Part shown: piece after piece, positions 17,901 through 24,391 of the stretch | Numbering within the stretch: position 1 is the first letter of the stretch | Layout of the letters: the number at the start of each line of letters is the position of its first letter | From: Rhodospirillaceae bacterium LM-1 | GTDB lineage: Bacteria; Pseudomonadota; Alphaproteobacteria; Rhodospirillales; WMHbin7 | Length of the DNA: 64,000 nt | Reading direction: 5' to 3' | Assembly: GCA_902725215.1 (NCBI GenBank) | Contig: CACUVI010000028.1 | Location: 175,872-239,871 of the forward strand | Notes under the pieces: generated by a model | Told to the model about the DNA's origin: nothing | Databases searched by the model: none | Seen by the model: the letters and a program-made list of their open reading frames with translations, nothing else | Translations under genes and position numbers: made by a program

Positions 17901-18103
17901 AGCAGTTCGCAAATTCGCCCGATCTGTCCAAGGAACTGATGAACGCCATCATGGACGCCTATTCCGCCCATACGACGATGAGCAAGCAGGCTCTGGATTC
18001 TGAAAAGGTCCGCCAGGGTTTGCGGGATATCTTGCTTGGACCAGCCCAGTTGTACGAGGCATTGAGAGTGAAGGGCGAGGGGCCAGGAAGCCAGCCAGCT
18101 TGA
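14972..18103 (+). CDS. hsdR: Type I restriction endonuclease, R subunit
   Basis: A 1043-residue restriction and translocation subunit. The PD-(D/E)xK nuclease lies near residues 140-157 (IDLVLFVNGLPVATVELKSD). The superfamily-2 motor follows with Walker A HSAGSGKTNSIAW (about residue 307), the DEAH box VIADEAHSSQ (about 415), and helicase motifs through LSRLNRAHPGKDTTYILDF. A C-terminal helical region would contact HsdM. The start is a GTG at 14972 with GAGGG upstream. It completes the R-M system separated from hsdS by fic. The frame is intact. Confidence 0.95.
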   Translation: MNLHKEVELENEICAHLAAQGWHYDPMDAPLFDRKRALFPSDILAWAQASQPDSWEALSKSQGAAAEAVLLDRIRKQLDDRGTLDVLRHGVELLGLRKPLALAQFKPALTMNPDLQARYADNRLRVVRQVRYSVHNENAIDLVLFVNGLPVATVELKSDFTQSVEDAVDQYRFDRHPRPKGQSAAEPLLDFPRGALVHFAVSNSEVRMTTKLEGAGTTFLPFNLGCDGGAGNPANPNGHKTAYLWEQVWARDSWLEILGRYVVAKKDSKKQIEKLIFPRYHQLDVTRKLVSAVLDEKPGQKYLIQHSAGSGKTNSIAWAAHFLADLHDADNAKLFDTVVVVSDRTVLDSQLQEAIFDFERTTGVVATITGEKQSKSGELAEAFSGSKKIVVCTIQTFPFALKAVQELAATEGKRFVVIADEAHSSQTGDAAAKLKQVLSAQELEELADGGEISTEDVLAAQMAARSNESGITYVAFTATPKAKTLELFGRRPNPVLPAGPDNLPAPFHVYSMRQAIEEGFILDVLKNYTPYKLAFKLAHEGKEWDEKEVERSEAMKGIMRWVRLHPYNISQKVQVVVEHYRETVAPLLGGKAKAMVVVASRLEAVRWQLSIDKYIKKSGYKMATLVAFSGEVIDKDSGPDPFTENSASLNPNLKGRDIRKAFATEEYQILLVANKFQTGFDQPLLCGMYVDKRLAGIQAVQTLSRLNRAHPGKDTTYILDFVNDPAEVLTSFKAYYDRAELEDVTDPNLVFDLRAKLDASGIYDEVEVERVIAIEMNPKATQGQLAAALEPVADRVLKRYKLAKNSLTAAQETGDARTEKEAKNEIQTLELFKRDIGTFLRVYTFLSQIFDYGNTALEKRAIFFKRLLPLLEFGREREGVDLSKVVLTHHKLKDQGKRNLPLSEGAAPKLKPLSESGGGEVQDKEKVLLEEIIQKVNHLFEGELTDEDKLVYVNHVLKGKLLESEVLAQQAANNTKEQFANSPDLSKELMNAIMDAYSAHTTMSKQALDSEKVRQGLRDILLGPAQLYEALRVKGEGPGSQPA

Positions 18104-18259
18104 GGTTCCATTGTTGCTAAAGTAGGCGTCAAAGAGGTTCACGCAAACCATTCGAAGGTCGCTGGGCATATCTTAATAAATTAACATGAGGCCCAAGTTT
18201 TGACCAAGGCATGGCATGCGCTTGCCACTTGTGGACGCAAGAGAAGAATAAACCCCACA

Positions 18260-19423
18260 CTATGTCCCGAAAAATTTATACCGCATTTCTGCCTGATTGA
18301 ATTTCTGTTTCGCCGCTTCCGGATGAACCTTGAGTGCCCGAAGCGCATCGTCGGCTACGGCATCCAAGGTTGTCGGCAGCTCTGAGAGGTCGAGGCCCAT
18401 GAGGGCCGTCAGGGAAGTCAGCGAGCCACGGAATTGCGTGAAGAACATCTGAATGCGTTCATCCCTCAGACCTTCCAGTACCCTTTTGCGTTCAGCTTTC
18501 GAGATATAGGGCGCAAGGGCGCTTTCGGCCTTCTCGATGCTGGCTTGCCAGATTGGATGCAAGGGCCAACGGCTATGCTTTTGGTCGCTGGTTGGAACCG
18601 TGAAGCGGATGGCGTTTAGAATGCCCAGCATCACATCACCCGCCTTGGCCTCGAAGTCGGCAAAACTTTTTAGGTTCCAGAAATCCAACTCGGTTTTTCC
18701 GGCCCTGGGTTCGACGCGCCAGATTTCACCGCTGAAGGATTTGGGATCAATCCCCCAGATATCCCACCAATAACTTTTACCATGTACGACGATTTCTTTG
18801 GTTTTGTTGTAAAGCGCCACTTGGCGGTTAGGCATCTCGCCAACCCGGATCGACTGCACACGGTTTCCCTGTGCCGTAACCTCCGCATCAAGCTGTTCTT
18901 GATGCTCGCGCTTTACATGCCGTGAATGGGCGACGAAATGTTTTGACTCGGGGCGCAATTCCTCGACCTGGAAATCGCAGCAGAAATCGATACGGCTGAT
19001 CCGTTCCTTGGGCAGCATTAATTGGCGCTTCTCGTCCCATTGCGGTCCAATCGCCTCAAGCTGCGCCAGGAAGTTCAGCATATCCGTCTTTACTCCCTCA
19101 TAGCCCTTCAGGGCCAAGGCAAGGCTGTGGGCCGAGGCGCGGATATTCCATCTCTCGGGGTCTTCATTGTTGGCGATGAACCAGGTTGCGCCATCCGGCC
19201 CGGTATCGAAGCGGTAGGCATAGCCGCCACGCGATCCCGATTCGCCGACCATCAGGCACAGATAGCCGTATTCGGCATCGCCCAGCAGCAAGGGATAATC
19301 GCCGCGATTCTTCTTGGCGGCTTCTTTGGTTTCCTCAAGATGCCGCAGGATGTTTCTGGGCAATGCGCCTTGAAAGGACACGTCCAGACCGTCAAAGTTC
19401 GAATAGATCAGTTTTGCTTCCAT
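18260..19423 (-). CDS. Rep_trans-like replication initiation protein
   Basis: A 387-residue protein matching by eye the replication-initiation-factor family (pT181 RepC / phage RstA type). Its order of motifs is RISRIDFCCDF with metal-binding acids, NRQVALYNKTKEI, and IWRVEPRAGKTELDFW; the family pattern is RxDxxxD, then YNKxxE, then RxE. Such proteins nick an origin to start rolling-circle replication. The upstream region 19438-19616 is full of stem-loops, as expected of an origin near rep. It is the main gene of the island's minus-strand replication module. Recruitment to another role cannot be excluded. Confidence 0.6.
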   Translation of the reverse strand: MEAKLIYSNFDGLDVSFQGALPRNILRHLEETKEAAKKNRGDYPLLLGDAEYGYLCLMVGESGSRGGYAYRFDTGPDGATWFIANNEDPERWNIRASAHSLALALKGYEGVKTDMLNFLAQLEAIGPQWDEKRQLMLPKERISRIDFCCDFQVEELRPESKHFVAHSRHVKREHQEQLDAEVTAQGNRVQSIRVGEMPNRQVALYNKTKEIVVHGKSYWWDIWGIDPKSFSGEIWRVEPRAGKTELDFWNLKSFADFEAKAGDVMLGILNAIRFTVPTSDQKHSRWPLHPIWQASIEKAESALAPYISKAERKRVLEGLRDERIQMFFTQFRGSLTSLTALMGLDLSELPTTLDAVADDALRALKVHPEAAKQKFNQAEMRYKFFGT

Positions 19424-19437
19424 CTTCTGTCCTCCTA

Positions 19438-19616
19438 GGGGGGTGTGCTACAGAGACACCCCCAAGCTGCGCTGGCCGCAAGCGGCCCGCTCGCTCTCGC
19501 TAGCACGGGCCGCTTGCGGTCCATGCGATAGCGTCAAGCGTGGTTTGTAGAACGCTCGCCGCTAGGCAGGGGTGCAGACCCATAAGCGATCTGCACCCGC
19601 TGCTGTCCAGCTTATG
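19438..19616. other. Stem-loop cluster upstream of rep: candidate replication origin
   Basis: Three strong inverted repeats fill this gene-free stretch. (1) GGGGGTGT 19439-19446 with ACACCCCC 19456-19463. (2) A 16-base arm 19474-19489 with 19506-19521, one mismatch, each arm itself containing GGCCGC-AA-GCGGCC symmetry. (3) GGGTGCAGA 19570-19578 with TCTGCACCC 19590-19598, inside a looser CATAAG/CTTATG pair. The density is far above its surroundings and lies next to the Rep-like gene. A transcription-control role for the first hairpin, just 16 bases from the rep start, is an alternative. Confidence 0.55.
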
Positions 19617-19630
19617 AGCAAGGGGCGGCG

Positions 19631-19846
19631 TCAATGGGGCTTCGCCCGCTTTGTGCCAAAACGGTTCCCCGCAAGCCCCATTGACTCCAAAGGTTCAAGC
19701 AGGCGTTCTGGCAAATCGACTTCAATATCTGAAATGACCACGCAAGGGTGTGGGCATTGCAGGCACATGATGACTTGGCGCAGCTCCTCGTTTTCCTTCT
19801 TAAGTGCTGCGATCCGCTCACGTGGGTTAAAACGGCGAGGTCTCAT
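19631..19846 (-). CDS. Small Cys-containing coiled-coil protein
   Basis: A 71-residue protein of unknown function. A basic N-terminus (RPRRFNPRERIAALKKENEEL) forms a short leucine-spaced coiled coil, followed by CLQCPHPC, a possible metal-binding cluster, then an LPERLLEPLESMG helix. Its start overlaps the stop of the HTH gene by 4 bases (ATGA), which supports it as a real translated gene between the HTH gene and rep. Confidence 0.6.
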   Translation of the reverse strand: MRPRRFNPRERIAALKKENEELRQVIMCLQCPHPCVVISDIEVDLPERLLEPLESMGLAGNRFGTKRAKPH

Positions 19847-20061
19847 CGCACATCCCCTTTTTCCGAGGTTGAGCGACGCTGGCGACTGGCGAACCAGTCA
19901 TCAAGGGTTGCCATGTCGTACAGCACGACCTTGCGGCCCGCCTTGGAATAGGCAGGGCCATCGCCACGCAGGCGCATCTTGGCAAGAGTGGAGGGCGAGA
20001 GGCCGAGGTAATCAGCCGCCTCTGGCGCTCGCAGTTTTCGGGAATGGTTTGCTTGGGACAT
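19843..20061 (-). CDS. MerR-like helix-turn-helix (AlpA/excisionase-type) protein
   Basis: A 72-residue HTH_17-type DNA-binding protein: LRAPEAADYLGLSPSTLAKMRLRGDGPAYSKAGRKVVLYDMATLDDWF is the classic winged-helix pattern of excisionase or AlpA-like proteins on integrated elements. It likely controls excision or the rep module downstream. Encoded first of three closely spaced minus-strand genes (HTH, small Cys protein, rep). Confidence 0.85.
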   Translation of the reverse strand: MSQANHSRKLRAPEAADYLGLSPSTLAKMRLRGDGPAYSKAGRKVVLYDMATLDDWFASRQRRSTSEKGDVR

Positions 20062-20174
20062 TGAATGTCACCTCCGTTTGTGAGTGGCGCGGACCATCCG
20101 TGCCTGGAGATGACGGTAGGGGGGCTAGGGGGGCTAGAACACTAGCGCAAAAAAGTTTGCGCCACCAACGGCAT

Positions 20175-21116
20175 CTAATGCCCTGATAGCCAAAGCTTTT
20201 CTTGAGCGGATAATTTGGGAATGACAAGCGGTACTGCTGGTAGGTGGAGCATTTCTGAGAAGGTCCAGACGTCCTCTTGCCTTAAAAAGGGTCGGCCAAG
20301 CGCCTTTTGACCGGGCGCGTAGCACTGTGAGGCAAGTAAAGTAATCTCTCTAGCCGTAGCCATAATATCGCGCTGTAACTGAGGCAATGTCACAATGGCC
20401 CTGAAGGCCTTCAGCACCCTTGTTCCGAATGTGCCTCTAATATTTTCTTCCTTCTCGCTTTGTTTAGAATGCCCATTCAGCACTGACACGGTGCCTAAAC
20501 CAATAGACTTAATCGCTTCAATTTCTGACGGGCTATGAAGCGCCTTGCTGCTATTCGTGTAGGAGCTGAGGACCCACTTTTCTGAGTTAACTCCTAGCGC
20601 ACTCATAACCGCAGAAATTTGCTTGTCATGAAGGACAAAGGCCACGAGGAGAGGAGCGACGCACTTATATTTGCTCCAGAGCGTTTCCAGCATTCTTTCG
20701 CCATATCCGTTTTTTCCATGGCGTCGCATCAGTATATCGGCGACTTGATTAAAGCTTGCTGTCTTCGGGTCATGCTGATGAAGCGACAGGAAAGTGAGTA
20801 GTATCCTACAGGCCCACAACCTTCCGTTATCGTCTTGATCAAACAGCTTTTCCGTCTCATGTGAAAATTCCGTTGCCCGAATCGCAAATCGGGTAAACGC
20901 GATTGGATTCTTGGAAGATGGCTTTGCAAATCCCAGCAAGGAAGCAAAGGTGACACAGAGACCTTTTACGCCATCAAGAAAGAAAGCGTGCTTTTCAGGC
21001 ATGTCTGGATAGCAGATAGCTGAGAGCATCGCGCACCAGGATGTAATCGGGGTCAGATAAGGGTCTTTGAGTTCGGGCATAAAATGGCGATATACCGATT
21101 CGCCTATAAGTGGCAA
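20175..21116 (-). CDS. Hypothetical protein, island orphan
   Basis: A 313-residue protein I do not recognise. It begins MPLIGESVYRHFMPELKDPY, is mostly helical in composition, has several Cys residues but no CxxC pairs, and lacks a signal peptide or clear membrane segment. GC is lower than in the adjacent int gene. It lies 34 bases downstream of int on the same strand; the position between integrase and excisionase-like gene is a typical cargo or defence slot, but no function can be assigned. Confidence 0.6.
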   Translation of the reverse strand: MPLIGESVYRHFMPELKDPYLTPITSWCAMLSAICYPDMPEKHAFFLDGVKGLCVTFASLLGFAKPSSKNPIAFTRFAIRATEFSHETEKLFDQDDNGRLWACRILLTFLSLHQHDPKTASFNQVADILMRRHGKNGYGERMLETLWSKYKCVAPLLVAFVLHDKQISAVMSALGVNSEKWVLSSYTNSSKALHSPSEIEAIKSIGLGTVSVLNGHSKQSEKEENIRGTFGTRVLKAFRAIVTLPQLQRDIMATAREITLLASQCYAPGQKALGRPFLRQEDVWTFSEMLHLPAVPLVIPKLSAQEKLWLSGH

Positions 21117-21150
21117 ATGGATTGTCTAATTGACTCGGGTGGAAATGATC

Positions 21151-22365
21151 TCAGGCGCGATTCTTGGGAAATTCCACCACGTCCGCGCTGGGGCCGCTCA
21201 TTCCCATAGCATCCGCTATCTTGCCCGCGATGGTAGCCGCCGCAGCTTTCAGCGGATCGGAAGCCAGATGGGAATAACGCATCGTGGTAACGGCCTGCGT
21301 ATGGCCAAGCAATTTGCCGATAATCGGCAGGCCAAGACCCGAACAAGCCGCGACACTGGCGAAGGCGTGGCGCAGATCATGAAGGCGCAAGCCATCTAAT
21401 CCCGCCGCATTGCGTATGCGTTGCCAGGGCCGTTGAATACCTATCAAATGCGACCTTTCCACCTCACCGCAGATAACATAGAGGTTCCCTTCCTGCCTCG
21501 GCAGCTCGGCAAGCACTTGGAGGGCTGGCGGGGGAAGATGAACCGTCTTGCGGCCTGTCTTCGAGTCGGGCAAGCGAACCTCGGCCCGCTCCATGTCGAT
21601 CCATTCCCATTTCATGGTTTGCACTTCGCCAAGCCGCGCGCCCGTAAACACCAGCAGCTTGATAAGCGCCACGGCATAGGGCGATTCCTTGCTGGCGGCG
21701 AGGGCTTCACCCAGGCGGGCCAATTCCTCGCCGGATAGCATGCGCTCGCGGGCATGTTCTTTGTATCGCTCAACATGCCTTGCCGGGTTGCTGCTGTCTT
21801 GCCGTTCGCCAACCCGTTCGGCAAAGGTGAAGAGCGCCGATACCAAAGCCAGCACCCGGTTTGCTTGATAGGGGGTGGCGCTCATCGAAGTGTGCAGCTT
21901 CATCACATCCTGGCGGGTGACATCGGCGACCTTCCTTTGCCCCAGTTCGGGCACAATGAACTGGTTGAGTAGATAATCGTATTGTTTGGCCGTGGCGGGC
22001 TTTCGCTTAGCTTCGGCATGCTCGGTTATGAAACGCTCGCCCAATTCCTTGACGGTGGGGGCGGCTCGATACGCGCCCTTGTCGGCAGCGGGGTCTTTGC
22101 CATCTCTCACACGGCCAAGGACGCTCTCGGCTTCTTTCCTTGCCGAATCGGGCGACCAAGGGGAGCCATGGCGGCCTATTGTGTAGCGCCGCTTGGGGGC
22201 GTTTCTCCCACCAGCACCGGGACGATATTCGAGAATATAGACTTTATGGCCATTAGGGCGCACCCGCAGGCCAAAGCCCTTAAGCTCCGTGTCCCAGACC
22301 CAAAGGTCTCTACCATCTTCAGAGGCTGAGGTATCAACCACGCGTTTTGTGATTTTCGCCTGCAT
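21151..22365 (-). CDS. int: Tyrosine-type site-specific integrase
   Basis: A 404-residue P4-like integrase with a DUF4102-type N-terminal domain (LWVWDTELKGFGLRVRPNGH), an arm/core-binding SAM-like domain, and the catalytic domain. Catalytic residues are all present: Arg in FTGARLGEVQ (about 240), Lys in DSKTGRKTV, HDLRH (about 326), LLGHTQ and Tyr in TTMRYSHL (about 364). It lies at the right end, reading away from attR, and must recombine the 48-base tRNA-Phe repeat. An excision partner could be the HTH protein at 19843-20061. Confidence 0.96.
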   Translation of the reverse strand: MQAKITKRVVDTSASEDGRDLWVWDTELKGFGLRVRPNGHKVYILEYRPGAGGRNAPKRRYTIGRHGSPWSPDSARKEAESVLGRVRDGKDPAADKGAYRAAPTVKELGERFITEHAEAKRKPATAKQYDYLLNQFIVPELGQRKVADVTRQDVMKLHTSMSATPYQANRVLALVSALFTFAERVGERQDSSNPARHVERYKEHARERMLSGEELARLGEALAASKESPYAVALIKLLVFTGARLGEVQTMKWEWIDMERAEVRLPDSKTGRKTVHLPPPALQVLAELPRQEGNLYVICGEVERSHLIGIQRPWQRIRNAAGLDGLRLHDLRHAFASVAACSGLGLPIIGKLLGHTQAVTTMRYSHLASDPLKAAAATIAGKIADAMGMSGPSADVVEFPKNRA

Positions 22366-22385
22366 TTCAAACTCATTTGCTATTC

Positions 22386-22406
22386 GGAAGCCACCGGGTA
22401 GCCACG
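22386..22406 (+). repeat. Subterminal 21-base repeat, right copy
   Basis: Identical to 9316-9336 in the same orientation and 106 bases inside attR, in the int upstream region. Candidate integrase arm-binding site. Confidence 0.7.
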
Positions 22407-22511
22407 GAGGCGGAAATTAGCGTCACCTACAGCAGGCATGGTGACAGTTAGCGTATTGATATGTCAATTATAATAACTCATGCGGAAATCAGCGGAACCT
22501 ATCTACACTAA

Positions 22512-22559
22512 ACTGAAAATCGCAGTGTCGTTGGTTCGATTCCGACCCTGGGCACCATT
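22512..22559 (+). repeat. attR: duplicated 3' half of tRNA-Phe
   Basis: The 48 bases match 9199-9246 exactly. Only the 3' half of a tRNA is present, with no D-arm or 5' acceptor, so it is not a functional tRNA. It marks the right boundary of the island and is probably the original chromosomal 3' end. Confidence 0.93.
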
Positions 22560-22564
22560 ATAAA

Positions 22565-22595
22565 CCCCTGAAACCGAATAGGTTTCAGGGGTTTT
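22565..22595 (+). terminator. Original tRNA-Phe terminator, now stranded at attR
   Basis: CCCCTGAAACC (22565-22575) pairs perfectly with GGTTTCAGGGG (22581-22591) and is followed by TTTT. It is a diverged twin of 9252-9282; differences in the arms are compensatory, so both fold. Confidence 0.8.
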
Positions 22596-22674
22596 CCATT
22601 TGTGGGATTGGGGGCTAGTATTGGCCTAGGGTATCACCGGGGTATCGCGGGAAGCCGCCAAATCCAGGGGCGCC

Positions 22675-22695
22675 CCCCCCATATTTTAGAGGGGG
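22675..22695 (+). promoter_or_regulatory. Cluster palindrome, site 1
   Basis: C-run then ATATTTTAGA then GGGGG: CCCCCATATTTTAGAGGGGG at 22676-22695. It lies 65 bases before the lipoprotein gene 22760 and about 19 bases before a TAGGAT hexamer. One of five related sites in 22.6-29.3 kb. Confidence 0.55.
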
Positions 22696-22759
22696 ATAGG
22701 CTGGAATCAACGGCTAGGATCCAACACTCCGCCCAACAAAAACAGCATGAGGCGTTCGC

Positions 22760-23176
22760 ATGGAAAAGCAGTCAAGATTCATCGCCTTGTTTCTCCCGCT
22801 TTCATTGCTTTTATCAGGCTGTTGGGGCGATGCTTTGCCCAAGATATCCGACAATGAGATCATAAAAGCAATCGAGAGATCCTTCATCCCGCATTACATC
22901 TCCAGCTACAACGATGAGGGTGGCGGGGTAGGCGGCGTTCAAATCGAAGTTAAAGAAATCCAAATCGGCGATATCAGAGAAATGCAACTGGAGTGGGGAA
23001 AATTAGCCGAACCCTGCTGGCCGGTAAAAGCGAAGGTTAAGGTCGTTATCAATTTCAAGGCAAACACGCCGCAAGAAAAATTGCGGGGCGGATGGAACCC
23101 CGTCGTTCCAAATGAAGGCTTCTGCTTCTACAAGGACAACTTCAAGGAATGGACGTTCCAGACCTTGTATTTGTAG
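22760..23176 (+). CDS. Predicted lipoprotein, paralogue of 26552-26965
   Basis: A 138-residue protein with a lipoprotein signal peptide ending in the lipobox LLSGC (lipidated Cys about 20), followed by WGDALPKISDNEIIKAIERSF. It then shares with the other copy a Gly-rich GGGVGGVQIEVKEIQIGDIREMQL segment, KLAEPCWPVKAKVKV, the LRGGWN motif and the C-terminal EGFCFYKDNFKEW. Three conserved Cys remain in the mature part. Function unknown; probably periplasmic, anchored to a membrane. It is the first gene right of the island. Confidence 0.75.
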   Translation: MEKQSRFIALFLPLSLLLSGCWGDALPKISDNEIIKAIERSFIPHYISSYNDEGGGVGGVQIEVKEIQIGDIREMQLEWGKLAEPCWPVKAKVKVVINFKANTPQEKLRGGWNPVVPNEGFCFYKDNFKEWTFQTLYL

Positions 23177-23313
23177 GGCGCAAAGGGTTTGCCAAGGGCA
23201 TGATAGGCCTTCTCGCCACCGACTTGTCCATATTGGCTTCTTCCTGAGCCTGCGTTAGGACCGAGGAGGCGCGCTCTTTCTGGAAAGATCTCCGAAAATT
23301 CAAAAGGGGCGAC

Positions 23314-23535
23314 ATGTCAGAAGAAACGCAAGGCCCTCATGATCGGCAAGGGGCGATGCAAGAGAGAATGGACGGCTTAACGCCCCATGGTGGGGCATAT
23401 TCAATCGCCTTCTATCTTGATGACGCGGGAAAGCCGGTTTCGAAAGCGTTGGCGACGCGAATCAGCATCGTGGAATACAGCGCCACAGATATCGAAATAT
23501 TTCAGACGATGATGGTGATGAATAAGGAACAATGA
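23314..23535 (+). CDS. Small hypothetical protein
   Basis: A 73-residue soluble protein I do not recognise, preceded by AGGGGCGAC before the ATG, a good ribosome-binding site. The centre GGAYSIAFYLDDAGKPVSKALATRISIVEY reads like a small beta-sheet domain. The 137 bases before it contain no other gene. Confidence 0.5.
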   Translation: MSEETQGPHDRQGAMQERMDGLTPHGGAYSIAFYLDDAGKPVSKALATRISIVEYSATDIEIFQTMMVMNKEQ

Positions 23536-23571
23536 GAAGGGCGGTCTTCCGGCAAGGCGAGGCAGCGATGT

Positions 23572-23790
23572 TTAAGGCCTTGTGGACGGAATAGGGGGAA
23601 GCGGCATCCAATGGGATGGATCGATGGCTGAATGCGCAAAGCCATCATGCTCGGTGGCCGACCACCAGCGCCCCTCGCGCCAGTAGGCCATGTCGGGTTG
23701 GGCCATCTTCTCGCCCCACACCAGAATGTAGGACCCCGACGCATCGTCCTTGGGCGCATTCTCAATCGGTTGCCACGCCATTTGATTCAT
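23572..23790 (-). CDS. DUF551-like small protein
   Basis: A 72-residue protein with the DUF551 layout: N-terminal AWQPIENAPKDDASGSYILVW, then WREGRWW and the C-terminal SHWMPLPPIP. Such proteins are common in phage and accessory regions; function unknown. A 16-base palindrome ACTTCCGGGCGGAAGT (23797-23812) sits just upstream of the start. Confidence 0.7.
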   Translation of the reverse strand: MNQMAWQPIENAPKDDASGSYILVWGEKMAQPDMAYWREGRWWSATEHDGFAHSAIDPSHWMPLPPIPSTRP

Positions 23791-23794
23791 AAAA

Positions 23795-24211
23795 TCACTT
23801 CCGGGCGGAAGTCGGCTTAAGGCGCCCTGAAACAGCCTCTAGCTTGAAGACGCCTTCTTGGCTGGCGCCCTCGACCACCTGGGTGAAGTTTCCGCTATAA
23901 CTTAGGTCGGTGCAGTCGCCCAGCAGGACGAGATAGGCATCCTTGCCAACCCGCCCTTTCAGGCTGCACATCCCATTTCTTCGCCAGCCCTTCAGTGGGC
24001 CGGAAGCGGAATCGTCCGTTTCGCCTTCAAGCCGTTCTCCATTCTGGCGAAGAACCAAACGAAATTCCTGTGATTGGTTTGTGCTTCGATTGAACATCTC
24101 GCCGTTGAAAACTGCGTCATATCCTGTTGTCAGCCCCTTCGGACCGGCCAGAGACTCGGATGGGCCGCAAGCGAGAATAAGCGAGGCGAGAATAACGGTC
24201 GGGTTGGTCAT
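23795..24211 (-). CDS. Predicted secreted protein
   Basis: A 138-residue protein starting MTNPTVILASLILACGPSES, a signal sequence with a possible lipobox (LILAC). The mature part has the repeating strand pattern FRLVLRQNGERLEGETDDSASGPLKGW...CSLKGRVGKDAYLVLLGDC, like small beta-barrel domains. Start at 24211 is preferred over 24235 because it places the hydrophobic segment at the N-terminus. It lies 4 bases upstream of the DUF551-like gene. Function unknown. Confidence 0.6.
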   Translation of the reverse strand: MTNPTVILASLILACGPSESLAGPKGLTTGYDAVFNGEMFNRSTNQSQEFRLVLRQNGERLEGETDDSASGPLKGWRRNGMCSLKGRVGKDAYLVLLGDCTDLSYSGNFTQVVEGASQEGVFKLEAVSGRLKPTSARK

Positions 24212-24313
24212 CGGCTTCCTCGAAGCGGGGCGCATGAAAGAAGCCGCCGCTCAACGGCGCGTCGCCCTCTTTCGAATTCGCCGATCATATTAATGCCCAC
24301 GAAAAAAAGCGCG

Positions 24314-24329
24314 CCTCCAATTTTGGAGG
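24314..24329. promoter_or_regulatory. Cluster palindrome, site 2
   Basis: CCTCCAATTTTGGAGG is a perfect palindrome between the divergent starts at 24211 (-) and 24392 (+). A TTTCAT hexamer follows about 22 bases downstream on the plus strand. Confidence 0.55.
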
Positions 24330-24391
24330 GGCAAGCAGAGCCAGCGCCTGCTTTCATGAAGGCACCAACAACTTTTCAAAGGCAAGCGACA

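Larger units (their letters stand above)
9199..22559. mobile_element. Genomic island integrated in tRNA-Phe (about 13.3 kb)
   Basis: The segment is bounded by 48-base direct repeats of the tRNA-Phe 3' half and carries a tyrosine integrase at the right end, pointing inward. Contents are hsdM, an Abi_2 gene, a GIY-YIG remnant, hsdS, fic and hsdR on the plus strand; then a Rep-like gene with an origin-like region, a small gene, an HTH gene, an orphan gene and int on the minus strand. The 21-base repeats 9316-9336 and 22386-22406 may be integrase arm sites. Circularisation ability is not shown by sequence. Confidence 0.92.

Noticed and set aside
22629-22646. GGGTATCACCGGGGTATC after attR as a third arm site
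   Set aside because: Only weakly like the 21-base repeat; mentioned as a possible trace of an earlier element but not supported enough to annotate.
23797-23812. Palindrome ACTTCCGGGCGGAAGT upstream of the DUF551-like gene
   Set aside because: It overlaps coding sequence of the upstream gene and is close to the start codon; it does not match the other cluster sites.
24074-24391. N-terminal extension of the lectin gene
   Set aside because: It lacks a signal peptide at its start and runs through the intergenic palindrome; the ATG at 24392 begins a clear signal peptide.
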